Assembly: GCF_001044425.1 (NCBI RefSeq) | Contig: NZ_LFML01000003.1 | Coordinates: 1-64,000 of the forward strand | DNA length: 64,000 nt | Reading direction: 5' to 3' | Source: Streptomyces roseus | GTDB lineage: Bacteria > Actinomycetota > Actinomycetes > Streptomycetales > Streptomycetaceae | Shown here: positions 27,668 through 36,109 of the stretch, piece after piece | Layout: every line of letters starts with the position of its first letter | Position numbering within the stretch: the first letter of the stretch is position 1 | Notes under the pieces: generated by a model | Database searches by the model: none | Seen by the model: the letters and a program-made list of their open reading frames with translations, nothing else | Told to the model about the DNA's origin: nothing | Made by a program: the position numbers and the translations under genes

Positions 27668-29029
27668 CTATTTCGCCGACGCCTTCTTGTTCTTGCGAGG
27701 GCGCACGGAGGAAGGGGGCGGCACCTGGTCCTTGGGTCGCGGGCACCTGTCGGTGCAGGCGTCGGCGGCCCCGCAGCCGCTGCTTCGCAGCTTGGCCCGC
27801 TGTTCCTCCGTGGCCGGCTGCCACGGCTTCCTCAACGCCTCCGGGTCCGGCTTGGGGAGCCCCAGAGCGGCGCTCAGCAGGTGGGCACCGAAGAGGGGCG
27901 GTACGGCGTTGCCCACCTGCTGGGCCTGCGCCGTACCGGACCACGGATAGTCCGGTGGGAAGCTCTGCAGCATCCCGGCCTCGTTCATGGTGAACCGAGG
28001 GCCCTCGTAGACGATGTTCTCGTCGAGGTGCTCGAAGACGACGAAGCGGGAGATGCGACCGGTGACGGTGGCGGCGGGTTGCCGGTCGGTCCGTACTCCA
28101 CGCCTCCCCGGGTTTCCGGAACTGCCATAGTTCGAGCGCACCAGGAAGGGAGCGGGACGCCCCGGATGTGTGCCCACCGGTGCCGCGAGGGCATCCCGCA
28201 TGGATCTCCAGGACTGCGGGTCCTCGGCGCTCTTCGACGCGGTGGCGGCTTCGTAGAGAGGCGGTTGATGGGCCTGGTCCGCAGCCTGGTCGGGTTCGCT
28301 TGTCCCGTTCTTCCGATTCCATTCCTTCGCTTCATAGGAACGGTGGGTCGCGAGGGGGAGCGAGGGGTTGCCGAGGCCTTCACGCCGAGCGATCAGCACC
28401 GCGCGGGATCGTGTCTGGGGCACCCCGTAGGTCTCGGTGGCGAGGATGTCGACGACGACCTTGTACTTGGTCCCGTCGGGGAGCCCCGTCTTCTCCAAGA
28501 CCTTGGCGTAGTGCCTCCAGAGCGGGGCCACCGCGGGGACCTGCTCCAGGACGATGACGTCGTACGGGCGGTGCTCGCGATTGGGGCTCCTGGTCGCCTG
28601 AATCGCGTATCGGAGAGGTTCGAGGACCAACGCGGTGCGCGGATCGGTGAGGGTTTTCAGGTCCTCGTCGATCTTCTGGTCGGACTCGCCCGCCACCAGC
28701 CGCTCGATGTACTCCTCGACCCGGTCCAAGGCCTGGCGTCCGGCGCCGTGCCCGGCCACCGAGTACGTCTGGCACGGGGGCCCACCTGCGAGTACGTTGA
28801 TCTCCGGCGGCAGGGACTCGAAGGAGTCCCTGCGTACCGCGCTCACGTCGGCGTGAAGGGTGTCCAGCCCTGCCGCGTATCGCGTGAGGCATGCACTCCT
28901 GTCCCACTCGATGCCGAGGCTCGGGATGTCGAGCACCTGCCCCGCGACATCCAGCCCTCCGGGCCCTGCGAAGAGATCCAGGACAAAAGGGTTGTCGAGG
29001 ATGGGCTGGTGGTGCGCCGAGCTGGTCAT
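27668..29029 (-). CDS. DNA (cytosine-5-)-methyltransferase of the defence island
   Basis: A 453-residue protein. Motif I DLFAGPGG (18-25), motif IV GGPPCQTYS with catalytic Cys86 (82-90), motif VIII QTRSRAVLIA (205-214), a motif IX-like RQPAATVTGRI and motif X QQVGNAVPP are present, so it should be active. Motif VI reads EQV (162-164) instead of the usual ENV; the glutamate is kept. The C-terminus ends with a cysteine-containing basic tail. It lies 11 bases downstream of a second, apparently inactive methyltransferase gene and converges on the GHKL operon. In DISARM class 2 a 5-cytosine methylase (drmMII) marks self DNA; this protein probably has that role here. Confidence 0.92.
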   Translation of the reverse strand: MTSSAHHQPILDNPFVLDLFAGPGGLDVAGQVLDIPSLGIEWDRSACLTRYAAGLDTLHADVSAVRRDSFESLPPEINVLAGGPPCQTYSVAGHGAGRQALDRVEEYIERLVAGESDQKIDEDLKTLTDPRTALVLEPLRYAIQATRSPNREHRPYDVIVLEQVPAVAPLWRHYAKVLEKTGLPDGTKYKVVVDILATETYGVPQTRSRAVLIARREGLGNPSLPLATHRSYEAKEWNRKNGTSEPDQAADQAHQPPLYEAATASKSAEDPQSWRSMRDALAAPVGTHPGRPAPFLVRSNYGSSGNPGRRGVRTDRQPAATVTGRISRFVVFEHLDENIVYEGPRFTMNEAGMLQSFPPDYPWSGTAQAQQVGNAVPPLFGAHLLSAALGLPKPDPEALRKPWQPATEEQRAKLRSSGCGAADACTDRCPRPKDQVPPPSSVRPRKNKKASAK

Positions 29030-29040
29030 GTGGCGGAAGT

Positions 29041-30033
29041 CTAGCCGGCCGCAGGCCCTCGCGGATCCCTGTTCAAGGCTCCGGCGACGGCCCGTCCCAG
29101 CGCCTCTCCGACCGGCGGTGGGGTCGCGTGCCCGATCTGGCGGTACCGGGCGGTCTTGAGGCCGGAGATCCGCCAGGCTTCGGGGAAGGCTTGGAGGAGG
29201 GCGGTCTGGTCGACCGTGATCCGTACCAGTCCGTCGTCATCGAGTGACGGATCCCACGTGAAATCGGGGCCGGGCGGTTCGTCTCCGAACGACTTCGTGT
29301 AGACCCCCATCCGTCGCCACTTGGCCTTCGTGCCACTCGGCCCGAAGTCGGGGCCGCCGTGCGCCTTGGATCCGCCCACCAAGGTAGGCGCCACGCTCGT
29401 TGCCTGGGCCGCCCAACGGTCGGCGTCCGGCCAGCCGCAGGAACCCATCGACGGCGCCAGCGCCTCTCCCACCGACACGTGCCGGTGGACGCTGGGTGGG
29501 GGCGGTCGGAAGGCACCGGCCCACTGCTGCTTGACGGCGACGACGATGCCTTGCAGACGGTGCTGGGGCACTCCGAAGTCGGAAGCGTTCAGGATGAACC
29601 AGGTCAGTGCGTAGCCGAGGTGCTCAAGCTCGTCGCGGAGGAAGTCCCGTATCGGCGCCAAGTCGTCCTCGTCGACCAGGCTGGGCACGTTCTCGATGAT
29701 CAGTGCACGTGGCTGGACGGCGTGGACCAGATAGGCAGTCGCCTCGATGAGACGTAATTCGGCGTCCGACCGACGCGTCACCGTCGCGCTCGACCTCACC
29801 CTGGGAAGTCCGGCTGCCAGCAGATCGACGTCGTACACCTCGGGATGGTCCACGGGGTCGAAGTCGAGAAGGTCGGTTTTCAGCACGTTCCAATGCGGCC
29901 GGTTGGCTCTGAGCGTGTCACAGGCAGACGGTTCGTTGTCCAGGAGGAGAAGAGGCGTGAAGCCCGCTCGTTCCAGCCCGAGAGCAAGTCCACCTGCCCC
30001 CGAGCAGACGTTGACAAAGCTCAGCCCGCTCAA
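29041..30033 (-). CDS. C5-methyltransferase homologue lacking the catalytic cysteine
   Basis: A 330-residue protein read from TTG 30033, chosen because GGGGGAGG lies six bases upstream; an ATG at 30174 would add 47 residues of low-complexity sequence. Motif I (NVCSGAGGLALGL, 8-20), motif VI IIENVPSL (112-119) and a motif VIII-like QHRLQ (157-161) are present. Motif IV reads AAGLPRVRSSA (73-83), with no PC dipeptide: arginine stands where cysteine should be. Motif X is QIGHATPP. Without the nucleophile it should not methylate cytosine. It may bind S-adenosylmethionine or target DNA as a partner of the active enzyme encoded 11 bases downstream. The frame is intact, so it is not a decayed gene. 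Confidence 0.85.
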   Translation of the reverse strand: MSGLSFVNVCSGAGGLALGLERAGFTPLLLLDNEPSACDTLRANRPHWNVLKTDLLDFDPVDHPEVYDVDLLAAGLPRVRSSATVTRRSDAELRLIEATAYLVHAVQPRALIIENVPSLVDEDDLAPIRDFLRDELEHLGYALTWFILNASDFGVPQHRLQGIVVAVKQQWAGAFRPPPPSVHRHVSVGEALAPSMGSCGWPDADRWAAQATSVAPTLVGGSKAHGGPDFGPSGTKAKWRRMGVYTKSFGDEPPGPDFTWDPSLDDDGLVRITVDQTALLQAFPEAWRISGLKTARYRQIGHATPPPVGEALGRAVAGALNRDPRGPAAG

Positions 30034-30475
30034 CTGTTCCTCCCCCGTTCCAGCCGGACCTTCCGCCGCTCCGCCGTCGCCATACGGAGAGCCCCGGCAT
30101 CCGGTGCTCCATGCTCCCAGAGGTGCGGGACCTCCAAGCCAGACGGAGGGCGGCCACGGCTTCATCGTGCTCACGGCTACCGTGCTTCACGACGGTGGCT
30201 CGCTCTCGATGGCAGTCCAGTGCGTACCGGGGAGCTGCCGACTGCGGCTGTGGTGCCCGAATCCGTCACGGGCCGAGTACTGCCGCACCGATTTCGCCCG
30301 TCGGGCCGTACCGCCCGATGGCGTGGGGCAGGCCGAGGAAGAAGGCGGGTCCTCCTGTCGTCGCCGGGGTCGGTGTGGCCTGGTAGGGAGTCCTGGGGCC
30401 GCCGGGTCGCTGGGGGGTGGGGGCCGGGCTACTTTGGAGAGGCTGGACCTGGGCTGCGCGTGGTAGGAGGGCGGC
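30034..30475. other. Intergenic region between defence island and backbone
   Basis: About 440 bases between the methyltransferase homologue and the serine hydrolase gene, which diverge. It should hold both promoters. A GGAGG ribosome site for the hydrolase is at 30465-30469. No tRNA fragment or direct repeat matching the left-hand attachment site is seen, so the right edge of the island is not marked by a visible att copy. Confidence 0.5.
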
Positions 30476-31687
30476 ATGTCTACACGGGTGCGTCGAGCGG
30501 CGGTGGGGGTGGCCGCGTTGGGGCTGGTGTTGGTGAGCCTCGGGTGGGGACGGGCGGTGGACATGCCGGCGGGGACCGTTTCCTCGGCCTCGGCGCCCGT
30601 TGCCGCCGATCAGCAGTTTCCGCAGCTCACGCCCGCCGTGGCACGGCAGTTGGACGATGCCGTCCGGAAGGTGATGGACGAGGCGAAGGTGCCCGGGGTG
30701 ATGGTGTCGCTCTCGGCGCCCGGCAAGGGCTCGTACGTACGGACCTTCGGTGTCGCCGACAAGGCGACCGGTGCGCCGATCCGTACGGACATGAACATGC
30801 GCATCGGCAGCGTCACCAAGACCTTCACCGTGACCGCCCTGCTGCAACTCGTCGACCAGGGCAAGGTGCGGCTGGACGACCCCATCGGAATGTATGTGGC
30901 CGGCGTGCCCAACGGGGACCGGATCACGCTGCGCCAGCTCGCCGAGATGCGGAGCGGGCTGTTCAACTACTCCGAGGACGAAGGTTTCTTCAAGGCCCTG
31001 ACGACCGATCCCCGACGGCCCTTCACCCCGCAGGAGTTGCTCGCGTACTCCTTCAAGCACCCGGTGCTGTTCCAGCCCGGAGCCAAGTTCTACTACTGCA
31101 ACACCAACCTCATCCTGCTCGGGCTGGTGGTCGAGAAGCAGAGCGGGCAGAAGCTCGACGACTACATCAACGAGAAGGTCGTCCGGCCGGCCGGGCTGCA
31201 CCACACGCTCTTCCCCGTCGGCGCGGAGTTCCCGAAGCCGCACTCCCAGGGCTACACGGACCAGACCGCCTCCGGGAAGACCGAGGACGCTGCCGACTGG
31301 AACCCCTCCTGGGGCTGGGCCGCGGGAGCGATGATCTCCGACCTCGACGACCTGAAGGCCTGGACGAAGGTCATGGCCACCGGCACGCTGCTCAAGCCCG
31401 CCACCCAGGCCGAGCGCCTGAAGGTCGTCGAGGCACTGCCCGGCACCGGCTACGGCCTGGGCATCTTCAACGTCCAGGGCTGGATCGGCCACAACGGCTC
31501 CCTGCCCGGCTATCAGGCGCTGGCCGTGTACCTGCCGGAGGCGAAGGCCACGCTGGCGGTGATGCTGAACACGGACGTCGCGTACGAGGGTTCCGAGCCG
31601 AGCACCCTCTTCGGTCAGGCGATCACCAAGGTCGTCACGCCGGACCACGTTTTCACCCTGCCCGCCCAGTCCGTTACCGCACACTGA
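30476..31687 (+). CDS. Secreted serine hydrolase, class C beta-lactamase / DD-peptidase family
   Basis: A 403-residue protein with a signal peptide (basic MSTRVRRAAVG, hydrophobic core to about residue 25). The family's catalytic motifs are seen: SVTK (SxxK, near 102-105), YCN (YxN, near 202-204) and HNG (HxG, near 340-342). The family includes AmpC-type beta-lactamases, D-alanyl-D-alanine carboxypeptidases and esterases; Streptomyces versions are usually secreted and of unproven substrate. The start ATG follows GGAGG. A GNAT gene begins four bases after its stop, suggesting co-transcription. Confidence 0.9.
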   Translation: MSTRVRRAAVGVAALGLVLVSLGWGRAVDMPAGTVSSASAPVAADQQFPQLTPAVARQLDDAVRKVMDEAKVPGVMVSLSAPGKGSYVRTFGVADKATGAPIRTDMNMRIGSVTKTFTVTALLQLVDQGKVRLDDPIGMYVAGVPNGDRITLRQLAEMRSGLFNYSEDEGFFKALTTDPRRPFTPQELLAYSFKHPVLFQPGAKFYYCNTNLILLGLVVEKQSGQKLDDYINEKVVRPAGLHHTLFPVGAEFPKPHSQGYTDQTASGKTEDAADWNPSWGWAAGAMISDLDDLKAWTKVMATGTLLKPATQAERLKVVEALPGTGYGLGIFNVQGWIGHNGSLPGYQALAVYLPEAKATLAVMLNTDVAYEGSEPSTLFGQAITKVVTPDHVFTLPAQSVTAH

Positions 31688-31691
31688 GGGC

Positions 31692-32153
31692 ATGAGCGAT
31701 CAGGATGTGGTGTTGCGCGTTGCCGGTCACAGCGATCTCGACGTCGCGGGTGCGCTGTTCCGGAGTTACCTCGACTTCTACGAGGTGAAGGTGGAGGATC
31801 CGGACGCGCCGAGGGAGTACCTCGCGCAGCGGCTCCGGGGTGAGGAGTCGCTGGTGCTGCTCGCGGACGTGCCGGGTGCCGGAACGGTCGGGTTCGCGCA
31901 GGTCTACCGGACCTTCTCCTCGCTGGCGCTGCGGCCGATGTGGATCCTGAGCGACCTGTACGTCGACCCCTCCGGCCGCCGCAGCGGCGCCGGGCGGGCG
32001 CTCCTGCGCGAGGTGCTGCGCCGGGCGCGGGAGGCCGGGGTGTGCGGGGTGCAGCTGGAGACGGCGTACGACAACCACGTCGCGCAGGCGCTGTACGAGG
32101 CGGAGGGCTTCGAGCGGGATCCGTTCCACGTGTACTTCCACCCGCTCGGGTAG
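31692..32153 (+). CDS. GNAT-family N-acetyltransferase
   Basis: A 153-residue single-domain protein. The acetyl-CoA binding motif A is visible as LSDLYVDPSGRRSGAGRALL (about 92-111) with the R/Q-x-x-G-x-G/A pattern, and the C-terminal motif B YDNHVAQALYEAEGFER is typical of GNATs that modify small molecules or protein N-termini. The substrate cannot be told from sequence. It follows the serine hydrolase gene after four bases and is probably transcribed with it. Confidence 0.9.
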   Translation: MSDQDVVLRVAGHSDLDVAGALFRSYLDFYEVKVEDPDAPREYLAQRLRGEESLVLLADVPGAGTVGFAQVYRTFSSLALRPMWILSDLYVDPSGRRSGAGRALLREVLRRAREAGVCGVQLETAYDNHVAQALYEAEGFERDPFHVYFHPLG

Positions 32154-32203
32154 GAGCCGCTTTCACCGGTTCGCCGGTTCGCCGGTTCAGCGGTTCACCC
32201 GGT

Positions 32204-33925
32204 TCATTTGGCGTCCGCGTAGCACTCCACGATCGCCGTCGTGAACGGGAAACGGACCGGGGTCTCGCCGAAGGCGATGCGGCCTGCGCGGTCGCCGGCG
32301 GTGCGGATCGCCTCGGCGACCGCCTCGGCCTCCTCGGCCGGGCAGTGCACGATCACCTCGTCGTGCTGGAAGAACACCAGCTCGGCCCGCATTCCGGCGG
32401 CCGCGATGGCCTGGCGCAGCGCCGCGAGGAGCAGCAGGGCCCAGTCGGCGGCACTGCCCTGGACGACGAAGTTGCGGGTGAACCGGCCGCGGGCCCGGGT
32501 GTTGGTGGAGGCGTAGCTCGGCGTGTAGCCGTCCTCCCGGTCCTGCGGGATGCCGGCTTCGCCGTCCTCGTCGGCGCCGGCCGGCGGCGGGCAGGTCCGG
32601 CCCAGCCAGGTCCGTACGAGGCGGCCCTCCTCGCCGGCTTTGGCGGCGTCGTCCACGTACGCCACGGCCTGCGGGAAGCGGCGGCGCAGCGCGGCCAGGT
32701 TCTTCAGGCCGTCGCCGGAGGTCTGCCCGTACACGGCGCCGAGGACGGCCAGTTTGGCCATGTCCCGGTCGCCGGAGAAGCCCTGGCGGGAGATGGCCGT
32801 GTAGAGGTCCTCGGGGCGTCCGGCGACCTCCATGAAGGCGGGATCGCGGGAGATCGCGGCCAGGACGCGGGGCTCCATCTGGTCGGCGTCGGCGACGACG
32901 AGCCGCCAGCCGGGGTCGGCGATGACCGCTCTGCGGATCACCTTGGGGATCTGGAGGGCGCCGCCGCCGTTGGTGACCCAGCGGCCGGTGAGGGTGCCGC
33001 CGGGGACGAACTCGGCGCGGAAGCGGCCGTCGCGGACCCAGTCCTGGAGCCAGCTCCAGCCGTGGGCGGTGTAGATCCGGTACAGCTTCTTGTACGCGAT
33101 GAGGGGCTCGACGGCGGGGTGGTCGAGCTCCTGGATCTCCCAGCGGCGGGTGGACTTGAGCCGGATCCCGGCCTCGGCGAAGGCCTTTATGACGTCGGCG
33201 GGCAGGTCGGGGCGGACGCGGCGGCCGAACGCGGCGGAGACCTCCTCGGCCAGCTCGGCGAGGCGGCGGGGTTCGCCGCCGCCGGCGTAGCGCTCGCCGA
33301 GGAGCTCGGTGAGCAGGGCGCGGTGGACGTCGGCGCGCCAGGGGAGGCCGGCGCGCTGCATTTCGGCGGCGATGAGGAAGGCGGCCGACTCGGAGGTGGT
33401 GAGCAGGCGCATGCGGTCGGGGTGGGCGGTGGCGGCCGTGCGGTTCGCCTGGTCGCGGTGGATGGCGACGAGGGCGTCGAGGGGGAGGGGCGTGGTGGCG
33501 GGCCTGGGGTCGAAGAGGAAGAGGGAGTCCTGGGTGGTGGGAGTGGTGGTACGGGCCGGCTGTGGGGGATCGGGGGGTACGGGGGCGCCCGTGAGGCGGG
33601 CCCAGGCGGCTGCCGCGGAGCGGGGTTCGCCGGATCGGCCTTCGTGGGCGAGGAGGAGGAGCTCGGTGTCCTCGATGTCGTGGCAGCGCTCGACGCGGGC
33701 GCCTGCGGCGAGCAGGCGGGGGTAGACGGCGGCGGTGTTGCGCCAGACCCAGCGGGTGGGGGCGGGGGCGGAGCGGATCGCTTCCGCGGGGTCTTTGAAG
33801 GTGAGGGGAGTGGGGGTGGTGGTGCCGGTGGTGGCGGGGGCGCCGGTGGTGGGGGTGAGCGGCATTGCGTGCCAGAGGCCGTCGGGGGCTTCGGCCAGGG
33901 CCCAGTGGGGGGTGCGGTCGCTCAT
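32204..33925 (-). CDS. Family-A DNA polymerase with degenerate 3'-5' exonuclease region
   Basis: A 573-residue protein, shorter than PolA and without the 5' nuclease domain. The polymerase domain has motif A VVADADQMEPRVLAAIS, motif B-like RDMAKLAVLGAVYGQTSG and motif C FFQHDEVIV with the catalytic His-Asp-Glu. Residues 1-200 correspond to the exonuclease fold but lack a clear first DxE motif, and include a threonine/proline-rich stretch. Streptomycetes carry this second PolI-like protein beside true PolA, annotated as bifunctional 3'-5' exonuclease/DNA polymerase. A repair role is likely. It is transcribed alone, opposite to its neighbours. Confidence 0.88.
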   Translation of the reverse strand: MSDRTPHWALAEAPDGLWHAMPLTPTTGAPATTGTTTPTPLTFKDPAEAIRSAPAPTRWVWRNTAAVYPRLLAAGARVERCHDIEDTELLLLAHEGRSGEPRSAAAAWARLTGAPVPPDPPQPARTTTPTTQDSLFLFDPRPATTPLPLDALVAIHRDQANRTAATAHPDRMRLLTTSESAAFLIAAEMQRAGLPWRADVHRALLTELLGERYAGGGEPRRLAELAEEVSAAFGRRVRPDLPADVIKAFAEAGIRLKSTRRWEIQELDHPAVEPLIAYKKLYRIYTAHGWSWLQDWVRDGRFRAEFVPGGTLTGRWVTNGGGALQIPKVIRRAVIADPGWRLVVADADQMEPRVLAAISRDPAFMEVAGRPEDLYTAISRQGFSGDRDMAKLAVLGAVYGQTSGDGLKNLAALRRRFPQAVAYVDDAAKAGEEGRLVRTWLGRTCPPPAGADEDGEAGIPQDREDGYTPSYASTNTRARGRFTRNFVVQGSAADWALLLLAALRQAIAAAGMRAELVFFQHDEVIVHCPAEEAEAVAEAIRTAGDRAGRIAFGETPVRFPFTTAIVECYADAK

Positions 33926-34072
33926 GGGTGCGAGTGTCCCACCGGGGGCTGACAGTTCTGCCTGGTCGGCGCGCGGGGGGTGGGGGCGGGGTGGCGGTGC
34001 CGCTGCGCGGGGCTTTCTCCCCGCCCCGCCCTTCTCCCGTTCACCGGGCGCGGCCCGGACCCCTTCGGGGCT

Positions 34073-34435
34073 CCGCCCCCGGACCCCCGCGCCTCAAACG
34101 CCGGCGGGGCTGGGCGGGGCCCCGGCGGCGGGGCTGGGCGGGGCCCCGGGCGTCAGGTGTAGGCGGGGCCTGGTGGGTCCGGCGCCTCAAGCGCCGGAGG
34201 CGCGGGGTGGTCCCCTGTGCCGCAAACGCCGGTGGCTGGGTGGGGTGGGCTCCGCCCCGGACCTCATGGCCTCGGGCGCCGCAGGCTGGGGTGAGCGGGT
34301 CTGCCCCAGGACCCCCCGCGCTTCGCAGCCGGCGGGGCCCGGTGGGGCCCCAGGCCTCAAGCGCCGGTCGGGCCGGGTGGGGCCCCGCGCCCCGGGCCTC
34401 GTGCCTCGGCGGGGCTGGGCGGGGCCCGGGGCCTG
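34073..34435. repeat. Cluster of degenerate GC-rich 'cctcaaacgccggcggggctg' repeats
   Basis: At least seven related units lie in a row, each with a core like CTCAAACGCCGGCGGGGC or CTCAAGCGCCGG followed by TGGGCGGGGCCCC: near 34090, 34120, 34182, 34218, 34270, 34356 and 34400. Each core can form a small hairpin (GGCGCCT/AAGCGCC type). Together they fill most of the 500-base gap between the polymerase and DUF2786 genes. Such repeats are scattered through streptomycete intergenic regions; here they are unusually concentrated. Confidence 0.7.
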
Positions 34436-34460
34436 GGTGGGGGCGTGGGAAGCTGGGGTG

Positions 34461-35630
34461 GTGAGAGAGATTGTCGATCGGGCTTGTGAGGCCGCGCTCT
34501 ACGGCGACGGCGATGCCGGGCTGGATGCCGGGGCTTCCGTGCTCGTCGGGGACGGCGGGCAGTGGGGCGGGGTGGGGCGGGAGCTGCTCGGGCGCGGGGA
34601 GGCGTACGTACGCCAGGCCTGGGAGCGGGGGTGGCAGCCCGCCGACGTGCTGCGGCTGGTCGGGCGGGATCTCGGCGAGCGGCATCTGAGGATCACCCGC
34701 GACCTGATCGCCGCGGAGGCGCGGTGGTACGCCCGGCTGCCCGAGCGGTGGACCGACGCCGAGGTGTGGTGGGCAGCGGACGGGGAGTACGGGGAGGCCC
34801 TCGTACGGCGGGAGAAGAGCGATCGGTTCAGCCTCGCCACGGCCGTGCTCGAAGTGTTCAGGCTGCTCATCCGGCTGCCCTCCATCGAGGCCGTCGGGCC
34901 GCTGCCCGGGGACCCCGTCGGCGACGCCCTGGAGCACGCGCACCTGGAGCCCCGCATGCTCGGGCGCATCCGGGCCCTGCTCGCCAAGGCCGAGGCGACC
35001 AACTTCCCGGACGAGGCGGAGGCGCTCAGCGCCAAGGCGCAGGAGCTGATGGCCCGGCACACCGTCGACGAGGCGCTGCTCGCGGCGAGCGGGAAGGTGC
35101 CCGCTCAGGTGCCCGTCGCCTGCCGGATCGGGGTCAAGGCCCCGTACGAGGAGGCCAAGGCCGTGCTGCTGGACGCCGTCGCCACGGCCAACCGGTGTCG
35201 GGCCGTGTGGAACAGCGCCTTCGAGTTCTCCACTGTGGTGGGGTTCGAGAGCGACCTGGAGGCCGTCGAGCTCCTCTACACCTCCCTGCTCGTGCAGGGC
35301 ACGGCCGCCATGACCCGCGCCGAGGCCGCGCAGCGCTCCGGCGGGCGCAAGCGGACCAAGACCTTCCGGCAGTCCTTCCTGCTCGCGTACGCCAGCCGCC
35401 TCGGCCAGCGCCTCGCCGAGACCGCCGAGCACACCGCCGCCGAGGCCCCCGACAACCTGCCCGCACTGGTGGCGCGCGACGTCGCCGTCACCTCGCGGGC
35501 CGACGAGATGTTCCCCCGGACCACCACCACCCGGCTGCGCGGTGCCACGGACCATGCGGGTTGGGAGGACGGCACCGCCGCCGCCGATCGGGCCCACATG
35601 GCCACCAGGCGGTCATCCCTCCCGCGTTAG
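34461..35630 (+). CDS. DUF2786 domain protein
   Basis: A 389-residue protein starting at GTG 34461 (a neighbouring GTG at 34458 is equally possible). The DUF2786 signature is LGRIRALLAKAEATNFPDEAEALSAKAQELMARH at about residues 172-205. The remainder is helical, with a basic segment RSGGRKRTKTFRQ. The function of DUF2786 proteins is unknown; some occur in phages. Its stop overlaps the convergent tatA stop by four bases. A GC-rich repeat cluster lies just upstream. Confidence 0.82.
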   Translation: MREIVDRACEAALYGDGDAGLDAGASVLVGDGGQWGGVGRELLGRGEAYVRQAWERGWQPADVLRLVGRDLGERHLRITRDLIAAEARWYARLPERWTDAEVWWAADGEYGEALVRREKSDRFSLATAVLEVFRLLIRLPSIEAVGPLPGDPVGDALEHAHLEPRMLGRIRALLAKAEATNFPDEAEALSAKAQELMARHTVDEALLAASGKVPAQVPVACRIGVKAPYEEAKAVLLDAVATANRCRAVWNSAFEFSTVVGFESDLEAVELLYTSLLVQGTAAMTRAEAAQRSGGRKRTKTFRQSFLLAYASRLGQRLAETAEHTAAEAPDNLPALVARDVAVTSRADEMFPRTTTTRLRGATDHAGWEDGTAAADRAHMATRRSSLPR

Positions 35631-35818
35631 CCCCGCCGGCCGTCTCCCACGCCGTCTCCCTCGCCCTCGGCACGCAGGGCCTGCGTCTCCGACTTCAGGA
35701 TGCGCATCGACCTGCCCACCGAGCGGGCCATGTCGGGCAGCTTCTTCGAACCGAAGACCAGCACGCAGACCATGAGGAGCAGGACCAGGTGCCAGGGTTC
35801 GAGGGCATTGCGGATCAT
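35627..35818 (-). CDS. tatA: Twin-arginine translocase subunit TatA-like
   Basis: A 63-residue protein: a short N-terminus, one membrane helix (PWHLVLLLMVCVLVFG), the FG hinge followed by SKKLPDMARSVGRSMRILKSE, an amphipathic helix, and an acidic tail. This is the TatA/E build. TatA oligomers form the pore that exports folded proteins with RR signal peptides. The main streptomycete tat genes usually lie elsewhere (tatAC), so this is probably an additional copy. The start at 35818 is used because the membrane helix follows at the expected distance. The 3' end overlaps that of the DUF2786 gene by four bases. Confidence 0.88.
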   Translation of the reverse strand: MIRNALEPWHLVLLLMVCVLVFGSKKLPDMARSVGRSMRILKSETQALRAEGEGDGVGDGRRG

Positions 35819-36023
35819 GCGGGTTCCCCCTGTGGGTGACGGGAATTCCGGTGTGGTTCCGACCATCGAACAGGGCCGTTCGCGTACGGACAAATCTGAA
35901 GAAGACCTGAAGGACGGGTCGGTGTCCGGCACTGGTCGGAGCTTGATCCAGGCTTTACAAGGGCCCGATTCACCCCTGATCCACCCGAGTTCTTCCCTGA
36001 CAGTGATCAGGGCAGCACCCTCT

Positions 36024-36043
36024 GCGTGCACGTGCATCTGCCC
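36024..36043 (-). promoter_or_regulatory. Candidate operator, TGCACGTGCA palindrome, site 1
   Basis: The palindrome TGCACGTGCA (36027-36036) lies about 75 bases before the DUF397 start. Read on the minus strand, the 20-base stretch is identical to site 3 at 37245-37264. Confidence 0.6.
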
Positions 36044-36109
36044 ATGCATGCGCTTATGAACACAGCTATGATCCGGTGCAGTTGACATCTGCACTATCGG
36101 GGGCTTCCT

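Noticed and set aside
29041..30174. Longer start for the methyltransferase homologue
   Set aside because: The extra 47 residues are low complexity, while TTG 30033 has a strong ribosome site six bases upstream and starts just before motif I.
30034..30475. A right-hand att copy bounding the defence island
   Set aside because: I looked for the T-arm sequence and acceptor end of tRNA-Thr and found none in this gap.
34041..35597. 518-aa leftward frame opposite the DUF2786 gene
   Set aside because: It covers both the repeat cluster and the DUF2786 gene on the other strand; its sequence is Gly/Pro/Arg-rich and has no domain.
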